From Gemmatimonadaceae bacterium (GTDB taxonomy: Bacteria; Gemmatimonadota; Gemmatimonadetes; Gemmatimonadales; Gemmatimonadaceae), in the NCBI GenBank assembly GCA_025928185.1, contig JAICKA010000016.1:1-47473 (forward strand): a DNA stretch of 47,473 nucleotides, read 5' to 3'. A program made the position numbers and the translations under genes. The notes beneath the pieces were generated by a model. It did not search any database and was not told the origin of the DNA. It saw only the letters and a program-made list of their open reading frames with translations. Within the stretch, counting starts at the first letter, position 1, and every line of letters begins with the position of its first letter. This document shows positions 1 through 7,703 of this stretch, in pieces.

Positions 1-87
1 GCGCGCGGCGAGCCCCTGCGCGAGGCTGAACGTCGCGCGAGCGCAGCCCGACCAGCCCATGTCGGCCAGGTAGAACAGCACGCGCAT
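1..87 (-). CDS. Probable glycosyltransferase, N-terminus only
   Basis: Only the first 29 codons are inside the window; the rest lies beyond base 1. The peptide starts MRVLFYLADMGWSG and continues into a helix (ATFSLAQGLAAR). This resembles the first beta strand, glycine loop and helix of GT-B fold glycosyltransferases such as family GT4. The ATG at 87-85 follows the TGA of the upstream ABC exporter by one base, so the two genes are very likely co-translated. A glycosyltransferase next to an MsbA-type exporter would suit surface glycan or lipid assembly. The fragment is too short to name a substrate, and other Rossmann-type enzymes are possible. Confidence 0.5.
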   Translation of the reverse strand, partial: MRVLFYLADMGWSGCARATFSLAQGLAAR

Positions 88-88
88 A

Positions 89-1948
89 TCAGACGTTCGC
101 CGGAACCTGTTCGTCGCGGAACTGGAGCGAGTGCAACCGGAAGTACGCCCCGCGCTCGGCGAGCAGCTCGGCGTGCGTGCCTCGCTCGACGATCCGCCCG
201 CGGTCCAGCACGAGAATCAGGTCGGCGTGCACCACGGTGGAGAGTCGGTGAGCGATCACGAATACCGTTCGGCCGGTAAGCAGCCGGTCGACGGCCTCCT
301 GCACGAGTCGTTCCGATTCGGTATCGAGCGCCGACGTAGCTTCATCGAGAATGAGAATCGGCGGGTCGACGAGCAGTGCCCGGGCGATCGCCAGCCGCTG
401 TCGCTGGCCGCCGGACAGACGCGTACCGCGATCGCCAAGCACGGTGTCGTAGCCCGCGGGCAGCGCCATGATGAAGTCGTGGGCGTTGGCCGCGCGGGCC
501 GCACGCTCGATCTGATGATCGGTGAACCGGTCGGCGGCGCCGTAGGCGATGTTGCGGCGAACCGTGTCGTTGAACAGCACCGTGTCCTGACTCACGATGC
601 CAGTCAGCGCACGGAGCGAGTCGAGCGTGATGTCGCGACTGTCCACGCCGTCGAATAACAGCTGGCCGGACGTGGGCTCGTAGAAACGGGCGATGAGATC
701 GACGAGCGTGGTCTTGCCGGCGCCGCTCGGACCGACGAGGGCAACGACGGCACCCTTTCGCGCGGTGAACGTCACGTCCTGCAGCACCGGCTCGACGTCG
801 TACGCGAAGCTCACGTGGTGGAACTCGATCGAGTCGTCGAGCGAGCGCACCACGCGTGTTCCGTGGTCGCGTTGCGCTTCCGTCTGTTCGTCGAGCACCT
901 CGAACAGGCGCTCCGCGGCGGCAAGGGATTGCTGCGCCGTCGTCGGCGTCTGCGAGAGCTGCTTGAGCGGCGGCAGCAGGCGCATGACCAGCGTCATGAA
1001 CACGATCAGCGTCGCGCCGTCCATGCCACCGTGATTCAACACCTGGCGCGCACCGATCCAGAGGATCAGCACCGCGATCGCCATGCCGATGACCTCGGTG
1101 AGCGGCTGCGACAGCGCCGACACGCGCTGAATGCGTACCATGCCGTCCGAGTACCGATGACTCGCCGCGCCGAACCGCTCGTCCTCGTACTGCTCGCCGC
1201 CGAACGACTTCACGAGCCGCACGCCGTTCACCACTTCCTGCAGCACGCTGGTGATCTCGCCGTAGTCGTTGCGGCTCGTGCGATATCCGCGGCGAAGGCG
1301 GCGCAGCAACGGCTGGAGCGCGGCGGTGAGCAGCGGCGCGATGACCAACGACAGGATCGTGAGCTTCACGTTCAGCGCGAACAGCACCGCCAGCGTCGAC
1401 ACGATCGATGCGAGACTCTGGATCGTGCGCGTGACCAGCTCGGTGACGAGCGTCTTGGTCTGCTCGGTGTCCGACAGAATCTTCGAGATGATCTGGCCGG
1501 CCTTGGTGCGCTGGAAGTAGCGCAGAGAGAGCCGTTGCATGTGCGCGAACACGGTGTCGCGCAGATCGCGGGTGACGTACTCCTGCAGCCCGGCGCCGAG
1601 CTGGCCGGCCAGCCAGACGAACGCGTTCTTGATCACGACCAGCGCCATGATGATGACGATCATCGCGCCCAGCGCGCGCAGCGGCCGCGCGGGGTCCAGG
1701 AATACGCCGACGGTGTGCTTTTGAAGCGTCGTGACCCAGCCGGAACCGGCCGGCAGGAGGCTCGGCGCGTTGAACAGCGCGTTCAGAAAGGGGATCAGGA
1801 GCGTGAACGACAGCGCGTCGAGCCCCGCGGCGATGAGGCTGCACGCGATGTTCCCCGCCATGCGCCACCAGTGCGGCGTCAGAAACGCCAACAGGCGGCG
1901 ATATAACGAACGCTCGGCAGAGGACGCGGTGCGGATTCGTGGCGCCAT
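89..1948 (-). CDS. MsbA-like ABC exporter (fused membrane and ATPase domains)
   Basis: A 619-residue half-transporter, a normal size for type IV ABC exporters. The N-terminal half (about residues 20-320) holds six hydrophobic segments. The C-terminal ATPase domain shows Walker A GPSGAGKT (about 406-413), signature LSGGQRQR (about 511) and Walker B ILILDEATSALD (Asp-Glu about 535-536), followed by the switch His in VIAHRLST. I chose the ATG at 1948 (MAPRIRT) because the extra upstream residues look like intergenic translation and a TAAATT box lies 7 bases before this ATG. Members flip lipids, lipid A or glycolipids, or export drugs. The adjacent glycosyltransferase start favours a glycolipid or polysaccharide role, but the substrate cannot be read from sequence. 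It works as a dimer in the inner membrane. Confidence 0.9.
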   Translation of the reverse strand: MAPRIRTASSAERSLYRRLLAFLTPHWWRMAGNIACSLIAAGLDALSFTLLIPFLNALFNAPSLLPAGSGWVTTLQKHTVGVFLDPARPLRALGAMIVIIMALVVIKNAFVWLAGQLGAGLQEYVTRDLRDTVFAHMQRLSLRYFQRTKAGQIISKILSDTEQTKTLVTELVTRTIQSLASIVSTLAVLFALNVKLTILSLVIAPLLTAALQPLLRRLRRGYRTSRNDYGEITSVLQEVVNGVRLVKSFGGEQYEDERFGAASHRYSDGMVRIQRVSALSQPLTEVIGMAIAVLILWIGARQVLNHGGMDGATLIVFMTLVMRLLPPLKQLSQTPTTAQQSLAAAERLFEVLDEQTEAQRDHGTRVVRSLDDSIEFHHVSFAYDVEPVLQDVTFTARKGAVVALVGPSGAGKTTLVDLIARFYEPTSGQLLFDGVDSRDITLDSLRALTGIVSQDTVLFNDTVRRNIAYGAADRFTDHQIERAARAANAHDFIMALPAGYDTVLGDRGTRLSGGQRQRLAIARALLVDPPILILDEATSALDTESERLVQEAVDRLLTGRTVFVIAHRLSTVVHADLILVLDRGRIVERGTHAELLAERGAYFRLHSLQFRDEQVPANV

Positions 1949-1955
1949 GGGGTAG

Positions 1956-1961
1956 AATTTA
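1956..1961 (-). promoter_or_regulatory. -10-like TAAATT before the ABC exporter
   Basis: On the minus strand TAAATT (1961-1956) is followed by seven bases and then the ATG at 1948, with no Shine-Dalgarno sequence. This spacing would start the transcript at or next to the ATG. No convincing -35 is visible. The same arrangement recurs before several other genes here. Confidence 0.4.
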
Positions 1962-1968
1962 GTGGCTA

Positions 1969-2016
1969 GCAACCAGGTGCCAGGTGCCAGTTCCTGAGCT
2001 GCTTGTTGCTGGTTGC
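1969..2016. repeat. Intergenic dyad GCAACCAG...CTGGTTGC with tandem CCAGGTG
   Basis: The gap between the divergent ABC exporter and the 2041 gene contains GCAACCAG at 1969-1976 and its exact complement CTGGTTGC at 2009-2016. Next to the left arm is a tandem CCAGGTG (1973-1979 and 1980-1986) plus a third partial copy ending at 1990. It looks like a short repeat element of the REP type or a structured operator. Only one copy is present in the window, so I cannot tell which. Confidence 0.45.
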
Positions 2017-2040
2017 TCCGGCGGCGCGCAAGATTGAGCC

Positions 2041-2448
2041 GTGCTCGCGCCCGTCGCTCCCTACTCCGTCGCCCCCACGGCCTTCCGTTTCCCGTCGCTC
2101 GCGACGCTCGCCGGTCGTTCGCCGATCGGAGGGCAGCGAGAGATCGTGCTTGGCACGTACGTCACGGCGCGCCTTGCCGACGACACCCAGCCGAGTCGGG
2201 AGCTGTCGGTCGAAGTGCGCACTGAGCGGGCGCGAAACGCCCGGAGCTGGCTTTCCATGACCGCACTGCCGTCACCGGTTCGCGACGCCCTCCTCGCGGT
2301 CGTCGACGCGACGGCCAATGACTCGGTCTCCACGATGGGGGCGCTGAGCGCCGCGTTCGACGTCGTCGCACCTTCTCTGGACGCCGCCAGCAGGGCCGAG
2401 GTGACACGGCTAATTCGCGCGCTCGGCGCGCAAGCGGTTGTGAAATAA
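2041..2448 (+). CDS. Unknown protein, 135 residues
   Basis: I do not recognise this protein. The reading frame opens at GTG 2041 and ends TAA 2446-2448. It has no signal peptide, membrane segment or metal-binding cysteines. The N-terminal 80 residues are mixed and the C-terminal half (about 85-130) is an alanine-rich helical stretch. There is no clear Shine-Dalgarno before the GTG. An internal ATG at 2257 would give a shorter protein of only the helical half. It is followed after 48 bases by the DnaB-like ATPase on the same strand, from which it is separated by a promoter-like sequence. Coding status is likely because the frame stays open with sensible composition, but the start is uncertain. 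Confidence 0.5.
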   Translation: MLAPVAPYSVAPTAFRFPSLATLAGRSPIGGQREIVLGTYVTARLADDTQPSRELSVEVRTERARNARSWLSMTALPSPVRDALLAVVDATANDSVSTMGALSAAFDVVAPSLDAASRAEVTRLIRALGAQAVVK

Positions 2449-2459
2449 GGACGTTTGCC

Positions 2460-2489
2460 TTGCCGGCCCGCGCGCTCTGATCCTATTTT
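2460..2489 (+). promoter_or_regulatory. Promoter TTGCCG-18-TATTTT for the DnaB-like ATPase
   Basis: TTGCCG (2460-2465) is followed by 18 bases and TATTTT (2484-2489), then seven bases to the ATG at 2497. There is no Shine-Dalgarno sequence between the box and the ATG, so the predicted transcript is leaderless or nearly so. Confidence is moderate because it rests on pattern and position only. Confidence 0.45.
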
Positions 2490-2496
2490 GGGCGCC

Positions 2497-3348
2497 ATGA
2501 GCCGCGCCACCGATATCTCTCCGCTGTCAGTTCTGCTGTCGCGGGTCGATGCCGTCACGGACGGCCAGCCTCCGACCGGCAGCTTTGCAACCGGATTTCC
2601 CAGCCTCGACAAGATGCTCGGCGGCGGGGTGCGGCGCGGCGATCTGATCGTGCTCGGCGGCGATGTGGCAAGCGGAAAGTCGGCGCTCGCGCTGGCGTTC
2701 GCCATTCGGGCGTCGATGGGCGGCACCCGCGTCGCCTTCCTCACGGCCGAAATGGCCGTCGAGCGCGTGCTCGAGCGCGTGATCGCCATCGAAGCGCGCG
2801 CCCGCATCGACGAGCTGCGCCTCGGCACACTGGACGAAGCCACCCGGGCACAGGCGGGAGCCGTCGCCCTGAAACTTCGCGAGCATCTGCCGATCATCGA
2901 TGGCATCGCGGAAGGCGGCGTTGAGGCGCTCAGCACCATCGTCAGCGAACTGCCCGACATCGACCTGCTGATCGTGGATTCGATGTCTGCGCTAGCCTCG
3001 GGCGAGCTTGGCATCGACGACGACACGGCGGATGTGGTCCGGCGCCTCAAACAGCTCGCCATGACTGCCGGGATTGCGCTTCTGGTCACAGCTCCCCTCC
3101 CCAATCTGGCTGCCCGCGCCGACCGGCGGCCGGCGCTGGACGATTTCGGGGGGCGTGGATGTATCAAACAGCACGCCGATGTCGTCCTAGGATTGTTCCG
3201 GCAGGACATGTACGAGCCGGCGCGCGACATCGCGGGCGCCACGGAGCTGCTGGTGCTCAAGAATCGGAACGGGCCTACGGGATACGTCGACCTGTACTTC
3301 TACGCGCAGTGGATGCGCTTCGAGGACATGCTCGACCCCGATCGCTAG
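2497..3348 (+). CDS. Stand-alone DnaB C-terminal/KaiC-like RecA-fold ATPase
   Basis: A 283-residue RecA-fold ATPase that resembles the C-terminal motor domain of replicative helicase DnaB without the N-terminal primase-binding domain. Walker A is GGDVASGKS (54-62); an FLTAEM stretch with Glu85 matches the DnaB catalytic-Glu strand; Walker B is LLIVDS (157-162). Near the end, DDFGGRGCIKQHADVV (about 215-230) and LKNRNGPTG (254-262) match the DnaB motif 4 region and the arginine-finger loop. I chose ATG 2497 rather than the in-frame TTG 2455 because the added residues are not family-like and TATTTT lies 7 bases before the ATG. KaiC-like signalling ATPases and RadA are other possible relatives. 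The start of the CsgG-like gene follows 11 bases after the stop. Its function is unknown: a ring ATPase acting on DNA or protein is the safe reading. Confidence 0.8.
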   Translation: MSRATDISPLSVLLSRVDAVTDGQPPTGSFATGFPSLDKMLGGGVRRGDLIVLGGDVASGKSALALAFAIRASMGGTRVAFLTAEMAVERVLERVIAIEARARIDELRLGTLDEATRAQAGAVALKLREHLPIIDGIAEGGVEALSTIVSELPDIDLLIVDSMSALASGELGIDDDTADVVRRLKQLAMTAGIALLVTAPLPNLAARADRRPALDDFGGRGCIKQHADVVLGLFRQDMYEPARDIAGATELLVLKNRNGPTGYVDLYFYAQWMRFEDMLDPDR

Positions 3349-3359
3349 GAGTGAACCGG

Positions 3360-4682
3360 ATGCGAACGTGTCGAGCAGCTGTGATGGCGGCGCTGGCGCT
3401 GGCGAGCGGTTGCGCCACGGCAATCTCGGGAAGCGCATCCAGCGTGGCGCACCTGGAGCAGGAGCACGCGGCACATCCCACCTCCGAGCGCGTACAGCGT
3501 TCGCTCGGCATCGCGTACTTCAAGGCCAACCGGCTCACCGACGCCCGTACGGCGCTCGAGCAGGCCGTCGGCGCCGACTCGACGGACGGCGTGGCCGCAC
3601 TCTACCTCGGCATGACGGCCGAGGGCCAACACGACGTTCCCGCGGCTCGCGCCGCCTATCAGAGATATCTCAGGGTCGGCCGCACGCCGGCGGTGCGAAA
3701 GCAGATCGCGGCGCGCCTCTCCACGCTCAATCGCGCCGAAGCGGACGCCGCGCTGAAGCAGGCGCTGGCGCGCGAGGCTGAGCTGTCGGCCACGCCGGGC
3801 TCTCCACAGACGATCGCCGTGCTGCCGTTCAAGTTCAGCGGCAGCGACAGCTCGCTCAAGCCGCTCGAGCGCGGGTTTGCCGAGCTGCTGACCACGGACC
3901 TGAGCCGCGCGTCGGCGCTCACGGTGCTCGACCGGTCGCGCATTCAGATGCTGCTCGACGAGCTGGCGCTCCAGCGCAGCGGCGCCACTGCCGAGGGCAG
4001 TGGCGTTCGCGCCGGCCGAATTCTGCAAGCCGGCCGACTGGTCGGCGGAAGCATCTCGCAGCTCGGACGCGACCAGCTCCGGGCAGACGCCACGATTACC
4101 GACGTTCCGTCGGCGCGCACGATCGGAACGACCAACGATCAGGAAACGCTGAAGCAGCTCTTCACGATGGAGAAGGACATCGCGCTCGGGCTGATCACCG
4201 ATATGCACATCACGCTGACGACCGCCGAACGCAATGCGATCGAGCAGCGGCCGACGCGCTCGCTCGCGGCGTTTCTGGCCTACAGTCGCGGGCTCGAGCT
4301 CGAGGACGAAGGCAGATTCGACGCGGCCGGCCGGCTGTTCGACAACGCGACGCGTCTCGATCCGAACTTCGGCGCGGCGCATCAGAAGTCGGTCGAATCG
4401 CATTCGCTCTCCGCGGGCAGCCAGGTGACGACCAGCTCCGTCGAGTCGGCGCTGCGCGGAACGGCTGAAGGAGCATCGGTCGTATCAGGCGGCGCGCCGG
4501 CGAGCGTCACGGGATCGGCGCTCGCGATGGCCGACGGTATCAATCCCTCGCCGATCGCCGCGGCTACGAGTGGTGCCACGCATGGCGCGACGCAACCGCT
4601 CAAGGATCCCTCGTCTGGAACCGGCGGCGACAATGTCGCGGGCAAGGTGCAGGTCGTGACGATCCCGATTCACAATCCCTGA
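3360..4682 (+). CDS. TPR + CsgG/FlgO-like lipoprotein
   Basis: A 440-residue predicted lipoprotein. The signal peptide ends in LASGC with Cys18 as the lipidated residue. Residues about 40-125 look like tetratricopeptide helices (SLGIAYFKANRLTDARTALEQ and a second repeat). Residues about 150-285 look like a CsgG/FlgO/LpoB-type domain (TIAVLPFKFSG, then LLTTDLSRASALTVLDRSRI). A further TPR-like helix pair (LAYSRGLELEDEGRFDAAGRLF) follows, then a Ser/Gly/Ala-rich disordered tail. GGAG overlapping the previous stop sits 8 bases before ATG 3360 and decides the start. Relatives form or assist outer-membrane secretion channels or regulate envelope enzymes. The outer-membrane barrel gene starts 3 bases after its stop, which suggests a joint envelope function. 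Confidence 0.75.
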   Translation: MRTCRAAVMAALALASGCATAISGSASSVAHLEQEHAAHPTSERVQRSLGIAYFKANRLTDARTALEQAVGADSTDGVAALYLGMTAEGQHDVPAARAAYQRYLRVGRTPAVRKQIAARLSTLNRAEADAALKQALAREAELSATPGSPQTIAVLPFKFSGSDSSLKPLERGFAELLTTDLSRASALTVLDRSRIQMLLDELALQRSGATAEGSGVRAGRILQAGRLVGGSISQLGRDQLRADATITDVPSARTIGTTNDQETLKQLFTMEKDIALGLITDMHITLTTAERNAIEQRPTRSLAAFLAYSRGLELEDEGRFDAAGRLFDNATRLDPNFGAAHQKSVESHSLSAGSQVTTSSVESALRGTAEGASVVSGGAPASVTGSALAMADGINPSPIAAATSGATHGATQPLKDPSSGTGGDNVAGKVQVVTIPIHNP

Positions 4683-4685
4683 TCG

Positions 4686-5789
4686 ATGATGCTGCGCCGT
4701 CTGTTGCCGCTCGCGTTCGCGTGTCCGGCGGGCTTGATGTTCGCCCAGTCGCCGGACGACGTCGCCGTGCGGCTCGTGCCTCAGTTCTATCAGTACACCA
4801 TCGACGGTCCGGCGCGCACGCGGATCAGCGAGCTCGCCGTGCCGTTGTACGCGCTCGTGCCGATCACCAGATCGTTCAGCGTCGACGTCGGCAGCGCGTA
4901 CGCGCAGGCGCGCGTCCAACAGACATCCGGCGGAACGACGACAACGAGCACGATCTCCGGATTCACGGACACGCAGGTGCGGGCGAACTACGTGATCGGA
5001 AACGACTTCATCGTGCTCACCGGTGGAATCAATCTGCCGAACGGCGAGTCGACCGTGTCGCAGGAACAGCTCGCGGCGGCCAGCCTGATCGGCAGCGATT
5101 TCCTGGCGCTTCCCATCTCGAACATGGGCACCGGCTTTGGGGGCACCGCCGGCATGGCGATCGCGCGTCCGGTCGGCGCGTGGAATCTCGGAGCCGGCGC
5201 GAGCGTGCGGCGGTCGGCCGCTTACAACCCGATCGACGCCGGCGGCGGCCAGGTGCTGCACTATCAGCCGGGGAACGAATACCGTGCGCGGGTCGGCATC
5301 GATCGCGGCGTCGGGACGGGCCGCGTCACACTCGGCTTCACCTATTCGACCTTTGGCGACGACAACCTCGCCGGATCCATCTACAACACCGGCGATCGCT
5401 ACATCGCCCAGTTCGGATTCGATAACACCGTCGGTGCGGGACGCCTTGCCGTCGATGCATGGAACCTCTTTCGGACGAACGGCACGCTGGCGGACGGCTC
5501 GTTCTACGGCCATGAGAACATTGGCAACATCGCTCTCGCGTACGGCGTTCCCGCGGGACGTGTGACCATCGAGCCGACCGTCGAAGGCAGGACATGGACG
5601 CAGGAGAATGCGTCGGCCAGCGTGCTCGCCACGGCAGGATTGCGAGCCGATATCCGCGCCGGCGCCGTGACGATCTCGCCGAGCGGCGGCTATTCCACCG
5701 GTCATATCGCGTCGCCCGGTGGAGCGGGGCTCGGCGAGACCGCGCCAATGCGTGGATTTCACGCCATTCTCGCGATCCGTCTGCGGTAG
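4686..5789 (+). CDS. Outer-membrane beta-barrel protein (unassigned)
   Basis: A 367-residue protein with a signal peptide (LLPLAFACPAGLMFAQ) and then alternating aromatic/polar strands typical of a beta barrel (for example FYQYTI, YRARVGIDRGVG, VTLGFTYSTFGDDN). It ends in short amphipathic strands FHAILAIRLR. Repeated glycine-rich turns and the absence of internal hydrophobic helices fit the outer membrane. I cannot assign it to a named porin or transporter family. Translation is likely coupled to the CsgG-like lipoprotein gene, 3 bases upstream; two ATGs in tandem (4686, 4689) are possible starts. A hairpin follows at 5802-5825. Confidence 0.65.
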   Translation: MMLRRLLPLAFACPAGLMFAQSPDDVAVRLVPQFYQYTIDGPARTRISELAVPLYALVPITRSFSVDVGSAYAQARVQQTSGGTTTTSTISGFTDTQVRANYVIGNDFIVLTGGINLPNGESTVSQEQLAAASLIGSDFLALPISNMGTGFGGTAGMAIARPVGAWNLGAGASVRRSAAYNPIDAGGGQVLHYQPGNEYRARVGIDRGVGTGRVTLGFTYSTFGDDNLAGSIYNTGDRYIAQFGFDNTVGAGRLAVDAWNLFRTNGTLADGSFYGHENIGNIALAYGVPAGRVTIEPTVEGRTWTQENASASVLATAGLRADIRAGAVTISPSGGYSTGHIASPGGAGLGETAPMRGFHAILAIRLR

Positions 5790-5801
5790 CCAGACCGGTC
5801 C

Positions 5802-5825
5802 GGAGACTATATTTCTACAGTCTCC
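5802..5825. promoter_or_regulatory. 7-bp perfect hairpin overlapping a TATATT box, upstream of yebC
   Basis: GGAGACT (5802-5808) and AGTCTCC (5819-5825) are exact complements around a 10-base AT-rich loop. No T-run follows, so it is a poor intrinsic terminator. TATATT (5808-5813) within it could be the -10 element for yebC, whose ATG is 30 bases downstream. The dyad may be an operator across that promoter. Confidence 0.45.
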
Positions 5826-5843
5826 ACCCGTTCCCCTGGTCCC

Positions 5844-6581
5844 ATGGCTGGTCACAGTAAATGGAAGCAGATCAAGCACTACAAGGCGGCAACTGACGCC
5901 AAGCGTGGTGCGCTGTTCACCAAGCTCATTCGCGAGATCACCATGGCCGCCAAGATCGGCGGCGGCGATCCGGGCGGGAATCCGCGGCTTCGGCTGGCGA
6001 TCGACACAGCGCGCGCCAACTCGATGCCGAAGGAGAACATCGAGCGCGCGGTCAAGAAGGGCACGGGCGAGCTCGAGGGCGTCGACTACCAGGAGATCAC
6101 GTACGAGGGCTACGGCCCAGCCGGTGTGGCGTTGCTGATCGACACGGTCACCGACAATCCCACACGCACCGTCGCCGAAGTCCGCAGCAAGATGAGCCGA
6201 CTGGGCGGCAATCTCGGCACGCCGAACTCGGTCGCCTGGATGTTCGAGAAGAAGGGCCATGTCTACGTCGACGCCAGCACCATCGGCGAGGACGCGTTGA
6301 TGGAAGCGGCGCTCGAGGCGGGCGCCGAAGACGTGACGCGCGAGGACGAGAGATTTCTCGTCACGACGAGCCCGACCGACTTCCACGCCGTTCAGGAATC
6401 GCTGAAGTCCGCGGGCATCGAGATCGCCGAGGCCGAGCTGACGATGGTGCCGAAGAGCACCGTCAAGGTGGAAGGCAAGGACGCCGAGTCGCTGCTGAAG
6501 CTGATCGAGACGATCGACGATCTCGACGACGTACAGAAGGTCTGGGCGAACTTCGATATCGACGTCACGGAAATGGTCTGA
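5844..6581 (+). CDS. yebC: YebC/TACO1-family protein
   Basis: A 245-residue full-length YebC family member. The N-terminus MAGHSKWKQIKHYKAATDAKR is the family signature, followed by LIREITMAAKIGGGDP and NPRLRLAIDTARANSMPKENI. Three alpha/beta domains are expected, with the length normal. Family members act as translation factors (TACO1, YebC) helping ribosomes at polyproline or other stalling stretches; some were earlier described as transcriptional regulators. It lies directly upstream of ruvC, a common arrangement in bacteria. There is no strong Shine-Dalgarno; a TATATT-containing hairpin lies 20-40 bases upstream. Confidence 0.95.
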   Translation: MAGHSKWKQIKHYKAATDAKRGALFTKLIREITMAAKIGGGDPGGNPRLRLAIDTARANSMPKENIERAVKKGTGELEGVDYQEITYEGYGPAGVALLIDTVTDNPTRTVAEVRSKMSRLGGNLGTPNSVAWMFEKKGHVYVDASTIGEDALMEAALEAGAEDVTREDERFLVTTSPTDFHAVQESLKSAGIEIAEAELTMVPKSTVKVEGKDAESLLKLIETIDDLDDVQKVWANFDIDVTEMV

Positions 6582-6586
6582 CCCGG

Positions 6587-7102
6587 ATGATCGTCCTCGG
6601 CATCGATCCCGGCACGGCGAACACCGGGTACGGTGTCGTGAAGGGCGAGGGGCTCGGGCTCGTTTCGCTCGTCGAATGCGGCGTGATCCGCACGCGCCCG
6701 CGCGATCCGCTGTCGGCGCGGCTATCAGAGATCTATGAAGGCGTCGCCGAGCTGCTGGCGCGCCACCGGCCGGATGCGATGTCCGTGGAGGACGTCTTCT
6801 ACGCCAAGAACGTGCGGACCACCGTCGTGCTCGGCCACGCCCGCGGCGTGGTGCTGCTCGCCGGCGAACAGGCGCGCGTCACCATCCACGAGATTCCGCC
6901 GGCCGAGATCAAGAAGGCCGTCGTCGGCACCGGCGCGGCGACCAAGGAGCAAGTGCAGTTCATGCTCACCCGCCTCCTGCGTCTCAAGTCGGTGCCGCAG
7001 CCATCGGACGCGGCGGACGGTGTGGCCGCGGCGCTCGCGTGCCTCATGGCCGCCCGCGCGCCGAGCTTGAGCACCCCACGACCGCGGGCCGCTCACCGAT
7101 GA
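6587..7102 (+). CDS. ruvC: Holliday-junction resolvase RuvC
   Basis: A 171-residue endonuclease that cuts Holliday junctions symmetrically as a dimer with RuvAB. The RNase H-like core shows VLGIDPGTANTGYG with Asp7, SVEDVFY with Glu68, and SDAADGVAAALA with the last two catalytic aspartates. Length is typical. It starts 5 bases after yebC, and its stop overlaps the ruvA start (ATGA), so ruvC and ruvA are translationally coupled. Confidence 0.97.
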   Translation: MIVLGIDPGTANTGYGVVKGEGLGLVSLVECGVIRTRPRDPLSARLSEIYEGVAELLARHRPDAMSVEDVFYAKNVRTTVVLGHARGVVLLAGEQARVTIHEIPPAEIKKAVVGTGAATKEQVQFMLTRLLRLKSVPQPSDAADGVAAALACLMAARAPSLSTPRPRAAHR

Positions 7103-7698
7103 TCGCGCAGATCGCCGGTACGCTCACGAGCAAGGAACTCGACCGGGTCGAGATCATGACGTCGGGCGGCGTTGGCTACGAATTGGCCATCCCCCTCGGC
7201 GTCTATGAATCGCTGCCGTCGGTGAGCGAGAACGTGAGCCTTCACACGTATCTCGTGGTGAAGGAGGACGGCTGGCAGTTGTTCGGCTTCTCGACCGTGT
7301 TCGAGCGCCGCGTATTCCAGCGGGTGCTTGGCGCCAAGGGCGTGGGGCCGGCACTCGCGCTCGGGCTCCTGTCGACGCTTACCGCCGACCGCCTGATTCG
7401 CGCGCTGCTGGACCACGACGTGGTCACGCTCCAGAGCGTGCCGCGCGTGGGGCGGAAAAAAGCCGAGCAGTTGATTCTCGATCTCGCCGACAAGCTCGAT
7501 GATCTGCAAGTTTCTCCAACGACCGGGGGCGCCCGTCCAGAAGGCGCCGGCGCCGAGGACGCGATTCGTGCGCTGGTGTCACTCGGCTATTCGGTGCCGG
7601 ACGCGGAGCGCGCGGTACGCCAGGCGCTCGACGATGGCGGCCGCGGCACCGGTGCGGCAGAGTTGATCCGAAGCGCATTGAGCAAGATTCGAGGATAA
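7099..7698 (+). CDS. ruvA: Holliday-junction DNA helicase subunit RuvA
   Basis: A 199-residue RuvA. The N-terminal OB-fold (MIAQIAGTLTSKE) is followed by helix-hairpin-helix repeats (GVGPALALGLLSTL, then VPRVGRKKAEQLILDLADKL) that grip junction DNA. After an acidic/glycine linker comes the C-terminal domain III (EDAIRALVSLGYS) that binds RuvB. ATG 7099 overlaps the ruvC stop; upstream in-frame codons are not RuvA-like. Unusually, ruvB does not follow directly: an aminotransferase gene sits between them. Confidence 0.96.
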   Translation: MIAQIAGTLTSKELDRVEIMTSGGVGYELAIPLGVYESLPSVSENVSLHTYLVVKEDGWQLFGFSTVFERRVFQRVLGAKGVGPALALGLLSTLTADRLIRALLDHDVVTLQSVPRVGRKKAEQLILDLADKLDDLQVSPTTGGARPEGAGAEDAIRALVSLGYSVPDAERAVRQALDDGGRGTGAAELIRSALSKIRG

Positions 7699-7703
7699 TT
7701 CCC

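Noticed and set aside
342-1868. Long antisense open frame opposite the ABC exporter
   Set aside because: It is rich in Arg, Ala and Gly without domains, as is usual for shadow frames in GC-rich DNA, and the ABC exporter frame is certain.
1973-1990. Tandem CCAGGTG as a CRISPR or VNTR start
   Set aside because: Only two and a half copies, no spacers, no cas genes.
4485-6386. 633-codon open frame on the minus strand opposite the barrel and yebC genes
   Set aside because: The plus-strand genes carry clear family signatures; the antisense product is Arg/Asp/Gly-rich with no domain.
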